NCBI GenBank assembly: GCA_036513075.1
Contig: DATBZS010000035.1
Span: 1 to 59,979, forward strand
Length of the DNA stretch: 59,979 bases
Direction: 5' to 3'
Source of the DNA: Bog-756 sp036513075
GTDB taxonomy: Bacteria; Actinomycetota; Acidimicrobiia; Acidimicrobiales; RAAP-2
The translations under genes were made by a program, and so were the position numbers. Positions 1 to 7,729 of the stretch are shown piece after piece. The notes beneath the pieces were generated by a model that saw nothing but the letters and a program-made list of their open reading frames with translations, did not search any database and had not been told where the DNA came from. Numbering within the stretch: position 1 is the stretch's first letter; each line of letters starts with the position of its first letter.

Positions 1-58
1 GCCTCGCACCACCTCGGGGCGCCTCGAACAGCACGTCCTCGGACCGGTCGGTTGCCAT
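1..58 (-). CDS. 5' end of an unidentified protein (partial)
   Basis: An ATG at 58 on the minus strand opens a frame of 19 codons (beginning MATDRSEDVLF) that runs off the window edge. The third positions are mostly G or C, as in neighbouring genes. The short N-terminus would suit an enoyl-CoA hydratase, but too little is visible to name a family, and no clear Shine-Dalgarno sequence precedes it. Confidence 0.4.
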   Translation of the reverse strand, partial: MATDRSEDVLFEAPRGGAR

Positions 59-152
59 GCCGAGAATTCTTGCCGATCCACCCCCGGATCGCGAGTCAGA
101 CGACTACCCCGTCAACTGAAGGTTCTGACCCAAGCTCCTAGCCTTGGTGGAC

Positions 153-416
153 GTGGACCTTTACGAGGTCATTGACCAGAACCTCGGCTCGGGTTGCAAC
201 CACGAGCCGGTCTGCCTGGCCGTCCATCGGTCGGTGACGCCGAGCTCGCCCACGTCGGACCACTACTGCTGCCGGGCCACCGGCTCGCTGTGCCAGGCCG
301 TGTACGACGGCATCCGGTCCGGTGACCGGGTCGGGGAGATCCACCGGTCGGTCGTGGCCTGGATGTCCGAGCGGCAGACGGTGGCGGGGGAGATCGTCGG
401 CAGCATTCCGCGGTGA
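153..416 (+). CDS. Small Cys/His-rich hypothetical protein
   Basis: This frame of about 87 codons keeps strong G/C preference at third positions to its TGA, which supports real coding although I recognise no family. It holds six cysteines and several histidines clustered in the first half (CNHEPVC, then HYCC and a further Cys), a pattern that could bind metal or form disulfides. There is no signal peptide or membrane segment. The start is uncertain: TTG 144, GTG 147 and GTG 153 are in frame and none has a Shine-Dalgarno sequence. GTG 153 lies 8 nt after a TAGCCT -10-like hexamer (139-144), so leaderless translation from 153 is my preferred reading. Confidence 0.45.
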   Translation: MDLYEVIDQNLGSGCNHEPVCLAVHRSVTPSSPTSDHYCCRATGSLCQAVYDGIRSGDRVGEIHRSVVAWMSERQTVAGEIVGSIPR

Positions 417-433
417 GCCGCGGTCGCGGCCGG

Positions 434-883
434 TCAGCTGCCCGGTGGCCGGAGCGCCACCAGTTCGACGGCCGTGCCGTCGGGGTCGCGTAGCTGCAGC
501 GACGGGTTGCCGTTCTCGGGCACGATGCCGGGGTGGTCGATGCCGGCGGCGGTGAGATGGTCGGCCCAGGACTCGAGCGCCGCCCGGTCGGGTACGGCAA
601 ATGCAAGATGGTCGAGTGCACCGCCCTCTGGCCCCCACCCATCCGATGAATCAGCGGTCAGGACGACGACCACCCCCGAGCCAGGGTGTCGGAGGGCCAC
701 GTAGCCTATGGCCGGATCGGCCCGGAAGGGCTCGAGACCGAGCGCCGTGGAGTACCACTCGGCGCTGGATGCCACATCCGTCACTCGTAACTGGACATGG
801 GACAACCCCGTCATCGGTCCGGGAAGGGGCGTGAACGGGCGTTCGGTCGGCACGTCGGGCAGCGGTCCGCCGCGGTCGGTCAT
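434..883 (-). CDS. VOC/glyoxalase-fold protein
   Basis: A protein of 149 residues with a single vicinal-oxygen-chelate domain from about residue 25 to the end. Recognisable elements are the start of the beta-alpha-beta unit (GLSHVQLRVTD), the helix plus SAEWYSTALGLEPF, the central GGALDHLAFAV and the terminal RDPDGTAVELVAL. Family members are metal-dependent dioxygenases, isomerases or resistance proteins; the substrate cannot be read from sequence. His in SHVQL, His in LDHLAF and Glu in AVELVAL are the plausible metal ligands. The start codon overlaps the stop of the upstream SDR gene by ATGA, so the two are translationally coupled and probably serve one pathway. Confidence 0.8.
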   Translation of the reverse strand: MTDRGGPLPDVPTERPFTPLPGPMTGLSHVQLRVTDVASSAEWYSTALGLEPFRADPAIGYVALRHPGSGVVVVLTADSSDGWGPEGGALDHLAFAVPDRAALESWADHLTAAGIDHPGIVPENGNPSLQLRDPDGTAVELVALRPPGS

Positions 884-1695
884 CCGTCGGACCCCTCGGT
901 CGGCTCGAGCGGGGCGACGGGCACCACGATGGCCGGGGCCTCGGTGCCGCCGTCGATCTCGAACACCTTGCCGGTCACCCATGACGAGGCGTCCGAGGCC
1001 AGGTAGAGGACGGCACAGGCGATGTCCTCGGGCTCGCCTGGCCGGCCCATGGGGGTGCCTGCCACAAACTGCTCGCGCAGCGAGTCGTCGGTCAGCACGA
1101 TCTCGAGCGATCGGGTGGCCACACCGCCTACGTCGAGGGCATTGACCCGCACCCGCGGGGCCAGTTCCGGGGCCAGGTTGCGGGTCATCCGGTCGAGAGC
1201 GGCCTTGGCTGCGCCGTAGGCGACGAACATGGGCTGGGTCATCGACGCCGACCGAGACGAGATGTTGACCACCGACCCCCGTCCCACCGTGTCCACCATC
1301 TGGCGGGCGGCGAGTTTGGTCAGGGTCAGGGGTGCGACCACATTGAACGCGAAGGTTCGGGCCATGAAGCCCTCACTGGTGTCGAGTGCAGCGCGCGGCA
1401 TGGCCCCGCCGGCGTTGTTGACCAGGATGTCGAGCCGTCCGAACTCCTCGACGGCCCGGGCGATCAGGCGCTTACAACCGGTCTCGACCACCACATCGGT
1501 GGGGACGACCAGGGCCCGTCTTCCGAGGGCCCGCACCGCGTCCGCCACCTCCTCGAGGTCGGACTCGGTCCGTGCGGCCAGCACCACGTCGGCCCCAGCC
1601 TCGGCCAGGCCGATGGCGACGCCTCGGCCGATGCCGAGTCCGGCACCGGTCACCACGGCGACCCGGCCGTCGAGGGTGAATCGATCGAGGATCAT
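880..1695 (-). CDS. Short-chain dehydrogenase/reductase (SDR)
   Basis: A classical SDR of 271 residues. The cofactor motif TGAGLGIG lies near residues 16-23, NNAG near 92, the catalytic Ser in NISSRSAS and the YGAAK pair (Tyr/Lys) near 160. An acidic residue is not obvious after the second strand, where AART suggests NADP(H) preference. The C-terminus has the usual PEDIACAVLYLASD and the GKVFEIDGG segment, extended by about 15 residues. Substrate unknown. It is the first gene of a two-gene operon with the VOC protein (4-nt overlap). Confidence 0.9.
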   Translation of the reverse strand: MILDRFTLDGRVAVVTGAGLGIGRGVAIGLAEAGADVVLAARTESDLEEVADAVRALGRRALVVPTDVVVETGCKRLIARAVEEFGRLDILVNNAGGAMPRAALDTSEGFMARTFAFNVVAPLTLTKLAARQMVDTVGRGSVVNISSRSASMTQPMFVAYGAAKAALDRMTRNLAPELAPRVRVNALDVGGVATRSLEIVLTDDSLREQFVAGTPMGRPGEPEDIACAVLYLASDASSWVTGKVFEIDGGTEAPAIVVPVAPLEPTEGSDG

Positions 1696-2131
1696 CGTCG
1701 GCCGCCGGCCTGGGAGTGGTCGATCGGGTCGAGGTGTCGTCTCGGCATGCAGCCAGGTCCTTCGCGTCAGTGGGGTCCAGGTGAGCGCGGGGTCACGTCC
1801 CCACCGATACTGCCACCGCTACCGGGTGCCGTTCCGGTCGGGACCGCTCGAGTCCGCTCGAGACGTCGGGTCCGCGGGATTCGCACCACATGGTGTGTGG
1901 GCCGTTGCGGATTCCGATCGCGCATCCCGGCAGGTGAGTGGATCGCGAACATATACTCGCCCCGAGGGAGGCGTATCGCCCCGGATGTGGCTGCGGAGGA
2001 ATCTGTGACCGGGCCAGTGCGGGGCCCTTGGGGAATTCTTGCGGTAGGTACACCTGCCGCCGGGAGCCGGTGTCCAAACGGGCACCGTTCACAAGTGGCC
2101 GGATTGACCCGGTCGGATTGGGGGAAACACC
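1696..2131 (+). promoter_or_regulatory. Regulatory gap before the sugar ABC importer
   Basis: This 436-bp non-coding stretch separates the divergently transcribed SDR operon from the importer. A -10-like TATACT is at 1952-1957 without a convincing -35. The 9-mer CCGCTCGAG is repeated at 1844-1852 and 1854-1862, a 10-bp spacing that puts both copies on the same DNA face and could be a regulator site. A GGGGGAAA sequence just before 2132 is the ribosome binding site of the binding-protein gene. The long leader (about 175 nt from TATACT) leaves room for operator control. No RNA switch was recognised. Confidence 0.35.
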
Positions 2132-3337
2132 ATGCGGATCACCAGAGGTCGGGCACTTGTGCCCATCCTGCTCGCGGGCGGCCTGCTCGCTGCGGCCTGC
2201 GGGAGCAGTAGTTCGTCGTCCACGACCACCACCTCCGGAAGTTCCTCCGGTGGCGCCACGGTGTCGGTCACGACATTCAACAAGAACTTCTCGACTATGA
2301 GCGACCTGAAGTCCGTGACCGCGGCAGGCACGGGCAAAGTCGCCGTCATCCTGCCGGATACCGTCTCCTCGGCCCGCTACACCGAGTTCGACGCTCCCTA
2401 CCTGACCCAGGCCTTCGCGACCGCCGGGCTGAGCACGACGGACACCATCATCCAGAACGCCCAGGGCAGTGACTCCACCCAGCTGACCGACGCCCAGTCC
2501 GACATCTCGTCGGGGGCCACCGTGTTGGTGGTCGACCCGCTCGACGCCGGTGTCGGCACCTCGATCGAGTCGTACGCCACCGCCCACGGCGTGCCCGTCG
2601 TCGACTACGACCGGCTCGTACTCGGCGGCAGCCGCAAGTACTACGTGAGCTTCGACAACGTGAAGGTCGGCACGCTCATCGGTAATGGGATGGTGTCGTG
2701 CCTGTCGTCCTGGAATGTGGCCAAGCCCACGCTGGCGGTCATGGTTGGATCCCCGACCGACAACAACGCCACGCTGTTCGCCCAGGGCTACAACGCCGTG
2801 CTCAAGCCGCACGTCACCGCAGGCTCCTATTCAGTGGTGGCCAACCCGGCCGGCACCTGGGACCCGCCGACCGCACTCACCGAGTTCCAGCAGGCCTACA
2901 CCGCCCATCCGACGATGAACGCGGTGCTCGTCCCCAACGACGAGAACGCCGCGCCGATCATCTCGTACCTCAAGACGCTGAACATCCCGGCCAAGAAGTT
3001 CCCGGTGACCGGGCAGGACGCCACCCTCATCGGCGTCCAGAACGTGATCTCGGGCTACCAGTGCGGCACGGCCTACAAGCCGATCTACCTCGAGGCCCAG
3101 GCGGCCGCCGCCCTGGCCCTGTACCTGCGGGCCGGCAAGACACCGCCGGCCGGCCTGGTGAACGGCACGGTCAAGGACACCACGGCCAACGTGAACGTGC
3201 CCTCGTCGTTGCTGGTCCCCGAGTGGGTCACCCCGACCAATGTGGAGTCCACAGTCGTGGCCGACGGGTTCATCCCCGCCTCGCAGCTGTGCACCGGTGC
3301 CTACGCCGCCGACTGCACCACCTACGGGATCCACTAG
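2132..3337 (+). CDS. Sugar ABC transporter substrate-binding lipoprotein
   Basis: A 401-residue periplasmic-binding-protein-type sugar receptor of the XylF/RbsB class (Peripla_BP_4 fold). The N-terminus has a lipoprotein signal with lipobox LAAAC (Cys near 23), followed by a Ser/Thr-rich linker (to about residue 45) that lifts the domain off the membrane. The body shows the typical VAVILPDTVSSARYTEFD opening, the SDISSGATVLVVDPLD segment, VPVVDYDRLV hinge strand, and KFPVTGQDATLIGVQNV. The ligand is probably a pentose or related monosaccharide (inference from XylF likeness). It is the first gene of the importer operon; a strong hairpin follows it, which may raise its expression over the membrane components. 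Confidence 0.92.
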   Translation: MRITRGRALVPILLAGGLLAAACGSSSSSSTTTTSGSSSGGATVSVTTFNKNFSTMSDLKSVTAAGTGKVAVILPDTVSSARYTEFDAPYLTQAFATAGLSTTDTIIQNAQGSDSTQLTDAQSDISSGATVLVVDPLDAGVGTSIESYATAHGVPVVDYDRLVLGGSRKYYVSFDNVKVGTLIGNGMVSCLSSWNVAKPTLAVMVGSPTDNNATLFAQGYNAVLKPHVTAGSYSVVANPAGTWDPPTALTEFQQAYTAHPTMNAVLVPNDENAAPIISYLKTLNIPAKKFPVTGQDATLIGVQNVISGYQCGTAYKPIYLEAQAAAALALYLRAGKTPPAGLVNGTVKDTTANVNVPSSLLVPEWVTPTNVESTVVADGFIPASQLCTGAYAADCTTYGIH

Positions 3338-3360
3338 CCGGGTGTGCATGCCGAACGTGA

Positions 3361-3400
3361 CCGGTCCTCCGCGACGATGAGCGTTGTCGCGGAGGACCGG
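3361..3400 (+). repeat. Perfect 15-bp inverted repeat (intercistronic hairpin)
   Basis: Bases 3361-3375 are exactly complementary to 3386-3400, leaving a 10-nt loop. The stem is mostly G/C and would be very stable in mRNA. It lies 24 nt after the stop of the binding-protein gene. The ATG at 3377, the best-placed start for the ATPase gene, falls inside the loop, and the CCTCC in the left arm pairs with GGAGG in the right arm. In sugar importer operons such hairpins are known to stabilise the binding-protein message or partly terminate it. No T-run follows, so a factor-independent terminator is less likely. Confidence 0.8.
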
Positions 3401-4201
3401 GCGACCGGCGAGCCCCCGGGGTCCGTCGGGCCTCTACTCAGCCTGCGGGGGATCTCCAAGCACTTCGGCCCCGTGCAGGCACTCAACGACGTCGACCTCG
3501 ACGTTCCCAGCGGCCAGATCACCGCGCTGGTGGGGGACAACGGGGCCGGCAAGTCGACGCTGATCAAGACCATCGCCGGCATCTGGGCACCGACCTCGGG
3601 CACGATCAACTGGGAGGGCCGACCGGTGGAGATCCGGACTCCCAGAGAGGCCGACTCGCTCGGGATCGCCACCGTGTACCAGGATCTCGCCCTCTGCGAC
3701 AACCTGGACATCGTCCAGAACATGTTCCTCGGTCACGAGGACCTCACCCATCGCCTGCTCGACGAGACGCAGATGGAGATAACTGCCAAGAAGACGTTGG
3801 CCGATCTCTCCGTCACCACCGTCCAGTCGGTCCGCCAGCTGGTCGGGTCCCTCTCGGGTGGCCAGCGCCAGTCGGTGGCGGTGGCCCGCGCCGTCATGCG
3901 CGACGCCAAGCTCGTCATCATGGACGAGCCCACCGCCGCCCTCGGCGTGTCGCAGACCGCCCAGGTGCTGGAATTGATCAAGACCCTGGGCGCACGTGGG
4001 ATTACCGTCATCGTGATCTCCCACAACCTCAACGACGTGTTCGAGGTGGCCGACCGACTGGCTGTGCTCTACCTCGGCCGCCTTGTAAGCAGCGGCCCCA
4101 TCGCCGAGTACGACCGCCAGCGGACCGTCGAGATCATCACCACGGGGCGCAGCGCCGACGACGAGCCGACCCCCCACACCGCCACCGACGGAGAAGGCTG
4201 A
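3377..4201 (+). CDS. Sugar ABC transporter ATP-binding protein
   Basis: A single nucleotide-binding domain of about 274 residues. Walker A is GDNGAGKST, the Q-loop is VYQDLAL, the signature is LSGGQRQ, Walker B is LVIMDEPTAAL and the switch His is in VISHN. Unlike XylG or RbsA, which carry two fused ATPase domains (about 500 residues), this is one domain, as in the FrcA group, and would work as a homodimer. The start is uncertain: ATG 3377 sits in a hairpin loop with no Shine-Dalgarno sequence, and GTG 3344 is an in-frame alternative adding 11 residues. The domain proper begins at LLSLRGISKHFG, so both starts give a complete enzyme. The permease gene starts 4 nt after the stop. Confidence 0.92.
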   Translation: MSVVAEDRATGEPPGSVGPLLSLRGISKHFGPVQALNDVDLDVPSGQITALVGDNGAGKSTLIKTIAGIWAPTSGTINWEGRPVEIRTPREADSLGIATVYQDLALCDNLDIVQNMFLGHEDLTHRLLDETQMEITAKKTLADLSVTTVQSVRQLVGSLSGGQRQSVAVARAVMRDAKLVIMDEPTAALGVSQTAQVLELIKTLGARGITVIVISHNLNDVFEVADRLAVLYLGRLVSSGPIAEYDRQRTVEIITTGRSADDEPTPHTATDGEG

Positions 4202-4205
4202 CCGC

Positions 4206-5537
4206 ATGGCAACCGACGAGGAGCAGGGCAACGCAGACGAAGCCCACCCGCTGGCGACCGACATTCCGGGTACGTCCTCGGCCGATACGGACAGCGACAC
4301 ACCGGAGCTCCTGGTCACGCCGCCGGAGCTGACCGGGTCGCTGGGAGAGTACGTCCGGGCCGTCGGCAAGCGAATCCGCAGTGGTGAAAGTGGAGTGCTC
4401 CCGGTACTCGGCGGGCTCATCCTCCTCGTCGTCATCTTTCAGATCCAGGACTCGGTCTTCCTCTCGGCCGGCAACCTGGTCAACCTGCTGGTCCAGGGCT
4501 CGGTGTTCGTGCTCCTCGGCATGGCCGAGATCTGGGTCCTGGTATTGGGGGAGATCGACCTGTCGGTCGGCTACGTGGCCGGCATCGGGGGCACCATCAC
4601 CGCCATCCTCTCGACGACGCACGGGCTCCCGTGGTGGGTCGCCGTTCTCGGCGGCGTCGCCGCCACCGCGGCCATCGGTGCGGTCTGGGGCACGCTGGTC
4701 ATCCGCCTGCGGCTGCCGTCGTTCGTGGTCACGTTGGCCGGCCTGCTGGGCATGGAGGGCGTGCTGCTCTACCTGGTCAATGCCAACGGCACCGGTGGGA
4801 CCATCCGGATCGTCGACCCGGTGCTCATCGACATCGCCAACGGCAACCTGAGCACGGTGGTCGGCTGGATCGTCATGATCGCCGCCGTGGTGGTGGTCGG
4901 CGGGGTCATCTTCGTGCGGGACAGTCACCGTCGGAGCAGTGGACTGGTCGCCCCGCCGCTGGCAATTTCCGTACTCAAGATCGCCGTGATCTCGGCAGCC
5001 GGCATCGCGCTGGTCCTGGTGTGCAACGCCGACCGGGGCGCGCTGATCCCGGTGCAGGGCGTGCCTTATGTGGTGCTCGTCGTGCTCGGAGTCCTCGCGC
5101 TGTGGACGTTCCTGCTGGGCCGCACCCGGTTCGGTCGCTACCTCTACGCCATCGGCAACAACGCCGAGGCCGCTCGGCGGGCCGGCATCAGCCTCGGATG
5201 GAACAGGCTGTGGGCGTTCACCCTCACCGGGCTGACGGCCGGAATCGCCGGCGTGGTGTATGCCTCGCGGCTGGGGTCGATCTCCAACAACATCGACGGT
5301 GGCACGCTCGTGCTCTACGCAGTGGCCGCGGCGGTCATCGGTGGCGCCAGCCTGTTCGGTGGCCGCGGCAAGATGGTCTACGCCCTCCTCGGTGGCATCG
5401 TCATCGCCACCATCTACAACGGCATGGGCCTGCTCGGACTGGCCGCCTCCTACCAGTACATGGTGACCGCCCTGGTCCTACTGGCCGCCGTCACCATCGA
5501 TTCGCTGGCCCGGCGGGGCCGCACCGCCACCGACTGA
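4206..5537 (+). CDS. Sugar ABC transporter permease
   Basis: A 443-residue permease of the XylH/RbsC (BPD_transp_2) family with about ten hydrophobic segments from residue 60 on. The family motif LGEIDLSVGYVAGIGG is intact (about residues 116-131) as is the C-terminal VIGGASLFGGRGK region. The first 55 residues are acidic and low-complexity, an extension not needed for transport. A charged cytoplasmic stretch (RDSHRRSS) splits the two halves. It is the last gene of the importer operon. Confidence 0.92.
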   Translation: MATDEEQGNADEAHPLATDIPGTSSADTDSDTPELLVTPPELTGSLGEYVRAVGKRIRSGESGVLPVLGGLILLVVIFQIQDSVFLSAGNLVNLLVQGSVFVLLGMAEIWVLVLGEIDLSVGYVAGIGGTITAILSTTHGLPWWVAVLGGVAATAAIGAVWGTLVIRLRLPSFVVTLAGLLGMEGVLLYLVNANGTGGTIRIVDPVLIDIANGNLSTVVGWIVMIAAVVVVGGVIFVRDSHRRSSGLVAPPLAISVLKIAVISAAGIALVLVCNADRGALIPVQGVPYVVLVVLGVLALWTFLLGRTRFGRYLYAIGNNAEAARRAGISLGWNRLWAFTLTGLTAGIAGVVYASRLGSISNNIDGGTLVLYAVAAAVIGGASLFGGRGKMVYALLGGIVIATIYNGMGLLGLAASYQYMVTALVLLAAVTIDSLARRGRTATD

Positions 5538-5634
5538 GCGAAACCGACGGCCCGGTCGTAGGATCGGTGGACCGGGAGGTGCCGTACCTCTCCGCTTCCC
5601 GGGCCGGTGGCCGAACCCGCGGGGAGGGTGTCCG

Positions 5635-6726
5635 ATGACCACGCAGCTGCCCGACCGGGCCGAGATCGACGCCACCTGCAAGGTGATCGACGACCACGCC
5701 CAGAGCATCTACACCTGGCAGTACGAGCGCACACGGCCCCAGTTGGTCACCCTCTACAACAAGGCCGCCCAGTCCCAGTGGGCGAGCGTCACCGACCTCG
5801 ACTGGTCGACCGACGTGGACCCTGAGGCGCTGGTCGACCTCGAGGCCCCGAACCTCCGACTGATGCGCCAGGTTACGACGATGCCAGGCTCGCCGATCGC
5901 CGCGTGGGGTGATACCGAGCTGCAGCAGCTGGGCATCGAGATGTTCACAGCGCTGCTCAGCCAGTTCATGCACGGCGAGCAGGGCGCCATGATGACGGCG
6001 GCAAAGATCGTCGACACCGTCCCCTGGATCGACGCCAAGTACTACGCGGCCACCCAGACGATGGACGAGGCGCGCCACACCGAGGTGTTCGCCCGGTACA
6101 TCGATGAGAAGGTGGGCGACGCCTACCCGATGAATCCCAACCTCGAGGCCCAGATCACAGGATTGCTCGAGGACAGCCGGTGGGACATCGCCTATCTCGG
6201 CATGCAGATCGTGATCGAGTCGTTGGCCCTGGCCGCCTTCGGCGACATGGCCCGACGGACTTCGGAGCCGCTGCTGAAGAAGCTGCTGCGCTACGTCATG
6301 GCCGACGAGGCCCGCCACGTGGCGTTCGGCATCCTCTCCCTGTCCGAGTACTACGGGCAGTTGTCCGCCTCCGAGCTCAAGGAACGCCAGGACTTCCTGC
6401 TCGAACACACCGTGCACGCCCGGGCACGCTCGACCACACCCGAGGTATGGGAGCGGATGGGGGTGTCGATCGAGACTGTCGTGCCATTCATCGTCGAAGC
6501 GGCGTCGTCCATGGACTCGTCGCCTTTCCAGAGTTTCCAGAACGGGTTCTTCGCCAAGCTGGTACCGAATGTGAAGCGCCTCGGGCTGCTCGACGCAAAC
6601 GACGGCTACCTGCGCGAGCGGTGGGGCGCGGCGGGCCTGCTCGAGTTCGAATTCGCGGACGACACGAGCGCCGACTATGACGCCTACGACGCGGTGGCTG
6701 CCGACCGGGCGGTACCCGGGGCCTGA
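5635..6726 (+). CDS. Ferritin-like diiron protein, possible oxygenase
   Basis: A 363-residue all-helical protein of the ferritin/ribonucleotide-reductase R2-like superfamily. The six-ligand set for a dinuclear iron (or Mn/Fe) centre is complete and in canonical order: Glu115, Glu145 and His148 (DEARH), Glu195, Glu225 and His228 (second DEARH). Family members include R2 subunits, R2-like oxidases, AurF-type N-oxygenases and aldehyde-deformylating enzymes; this one cannot be assigned to one of them from sequence alone. A good ribosome binding site (GGGGAGG) precedes the ATG. It lies about 100 bp after the importer permease, with a TAGGAT -10-like element near 5560, so it may have its own promoter, and before a dienoyl-CoA-reductase-type SDR, hinting at lipid chemistry. 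Confidence 0.75.
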   Translation: MTTQLPDRAEIDATCKVIDDHAQSIYTWQYERTRPQLVTLYNKAAQSQWASVTDLDWSTDVDPEALVDLEAPNLRLMRQVTTMPGSPIAAWGDTELQQLGIEMFTALLSQFMHGEQGAMMTAAKIVDTVPWIDAKYYAATQTMDEARHTEVFARYIDEKVGDAYPMNPNLEAQITGLLEDSRWDIAYLGMQIVIESLALAAFGDMARRTSEPLLKKLLRYVMADEARHVAFGILSLSEYYGQLSASELKERQDFLLEHTVHARARSTTPEVWERMGVSIETVVPFIVEAASSMDSSPFQSFQNGFFAKLVPNVKRLGLLDANDGYLRERWGAAGLLEFEFADDTSADYDAYDAVAADRAVPGA

Positions 6727-6846
6727 TCGGGGCCGAGCAGGTGGCGGCCCACAACGACATCTGGTCCAGCTGGTGGCCTACGGTGATCCGGCAGCCAGCA
6801 TCGGAGCCGCGGGCACGTCGTGTCCCGGCCGGACCCCGGGGGTGCC

Positions 6847-7671
6847 GTGGACGAGTTGAACGTATGGGCGGAGCCGAGCTGCTTCGCCCCTGATCTCCTG
6901 TCCGGGCGTGTCGCCCTGATCACCGGTGGTGCCACCGGCATCGGCAAGGAGATCTGCCGGGTCCTCGGGGCCCACGGCGCTGCGGTGGTCATGGCCAGCC
7001 GCAAGCAGGACAATCTGGAGGCAGCAGTCGCCGAGCTGTCGGCCGATGGGCTCGATGTATCCTTCGGGGTGTGCGACGTGCGCGACGCGGACGCCGTGCG
7101 TGGCGTGGTGGACGGCGTGGTCGCCGACCGTGGCTCGCTCGACGTCGTCGTCAACAACGCGGCGGGCAACTTCCCCGCCCCGATGTCAGCCATCTCGCCC
7201 AACGGGTTCAAGGCGGTGGTCGACATCGACCTGCTCGGCACGTACAACGTGACACGGGCGGCGTTCGACGCCTGGTTGCAGGGCCATGGGGGATCGATCG
7301 TGAACATCAGCGCCCCCTTCGAGCAGCGCGGGGTGGTCTACCAGGCCCATGTGGCGGCGGCCAAGTCCGGTGTCGACTCGCTCACCCGGAGCTGCGCGGT
7401 GGAATGGGGCCCGTACGACATCCGGGTCAACGCCATCGCCCCCGGCTCGATGCTCGGCACCGAGGGCCTGAAGCGGTTCACGGAAGCCGTACCGGGCGGG
7501 GCCCCGGCAAGGCCGACCAACCCGCTCGGTCGGCACGGGCACGGCTCGGACATCGCCTACCTGACCCTGTTCCTGTGCAGTCCGGTGGCCCGATTCATCT
7601 CGGGCCAGGTCATTGCTGTCGACGGGGCCGGGTCGGCCGACATGCTGCGGTTGCAGGCGGGTCCGATCTGA
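6847..7671 (+). CDS. SDR of the 2,4-dienoyl-CoA reductase type
   Basis: A 274-residue NADPH-binding SDR. TGGATGIG is the cofactor motif and NNAAGNF, followed by NGFKAVVDIDLLGTYNV, is the hallmark of peroxisomal/mitochondrial 2,4-dienoyl-CoA reductases. In that subfamily the classical YxxxK tyrosine is absent; here the corresponding site reads HVAAAK, with the Lys kept. The expected reaction is NADPH reduction of 2,4-dienoyl-CoA during oxidation of unsaturated fatty acids. GTG 6847 is preferred because GGGGG precedes it; GTG 6820 would add nine residues. It is co-directional with the diiron gene upstream. Confidence 0.82.
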   Translation: MDELNVWAEPSCFAPDLLSGRVALITGGATGIGKEICRVLGAHGAAVVMASRKQDNLEAAVAELSADGLDVSFGVCDVRDADAVRGVVDGVVADRGSLDVVVNNAAGNFPAPMSAISPNGFKAVVDIDLLGTYNVTRAAFDAWLQGHGGSIVNISAPFEQRGVVYQAHVAAAKSGVDSLTRSCAVEWGPYDIRVNAIAPGSMLGTEGLKRFTEAVPGGAPARPTNPLGRHGHGSDIAYLTLFLCSPVARFISGQVIAVDGAGSADMLRLQAGPI

Positions 7672-7729
7672 CGCCGATTACCGGGTCAATGGACCTGGGT
7701 GATTGATCGGGATGGGTGGCTGGCGTGGG

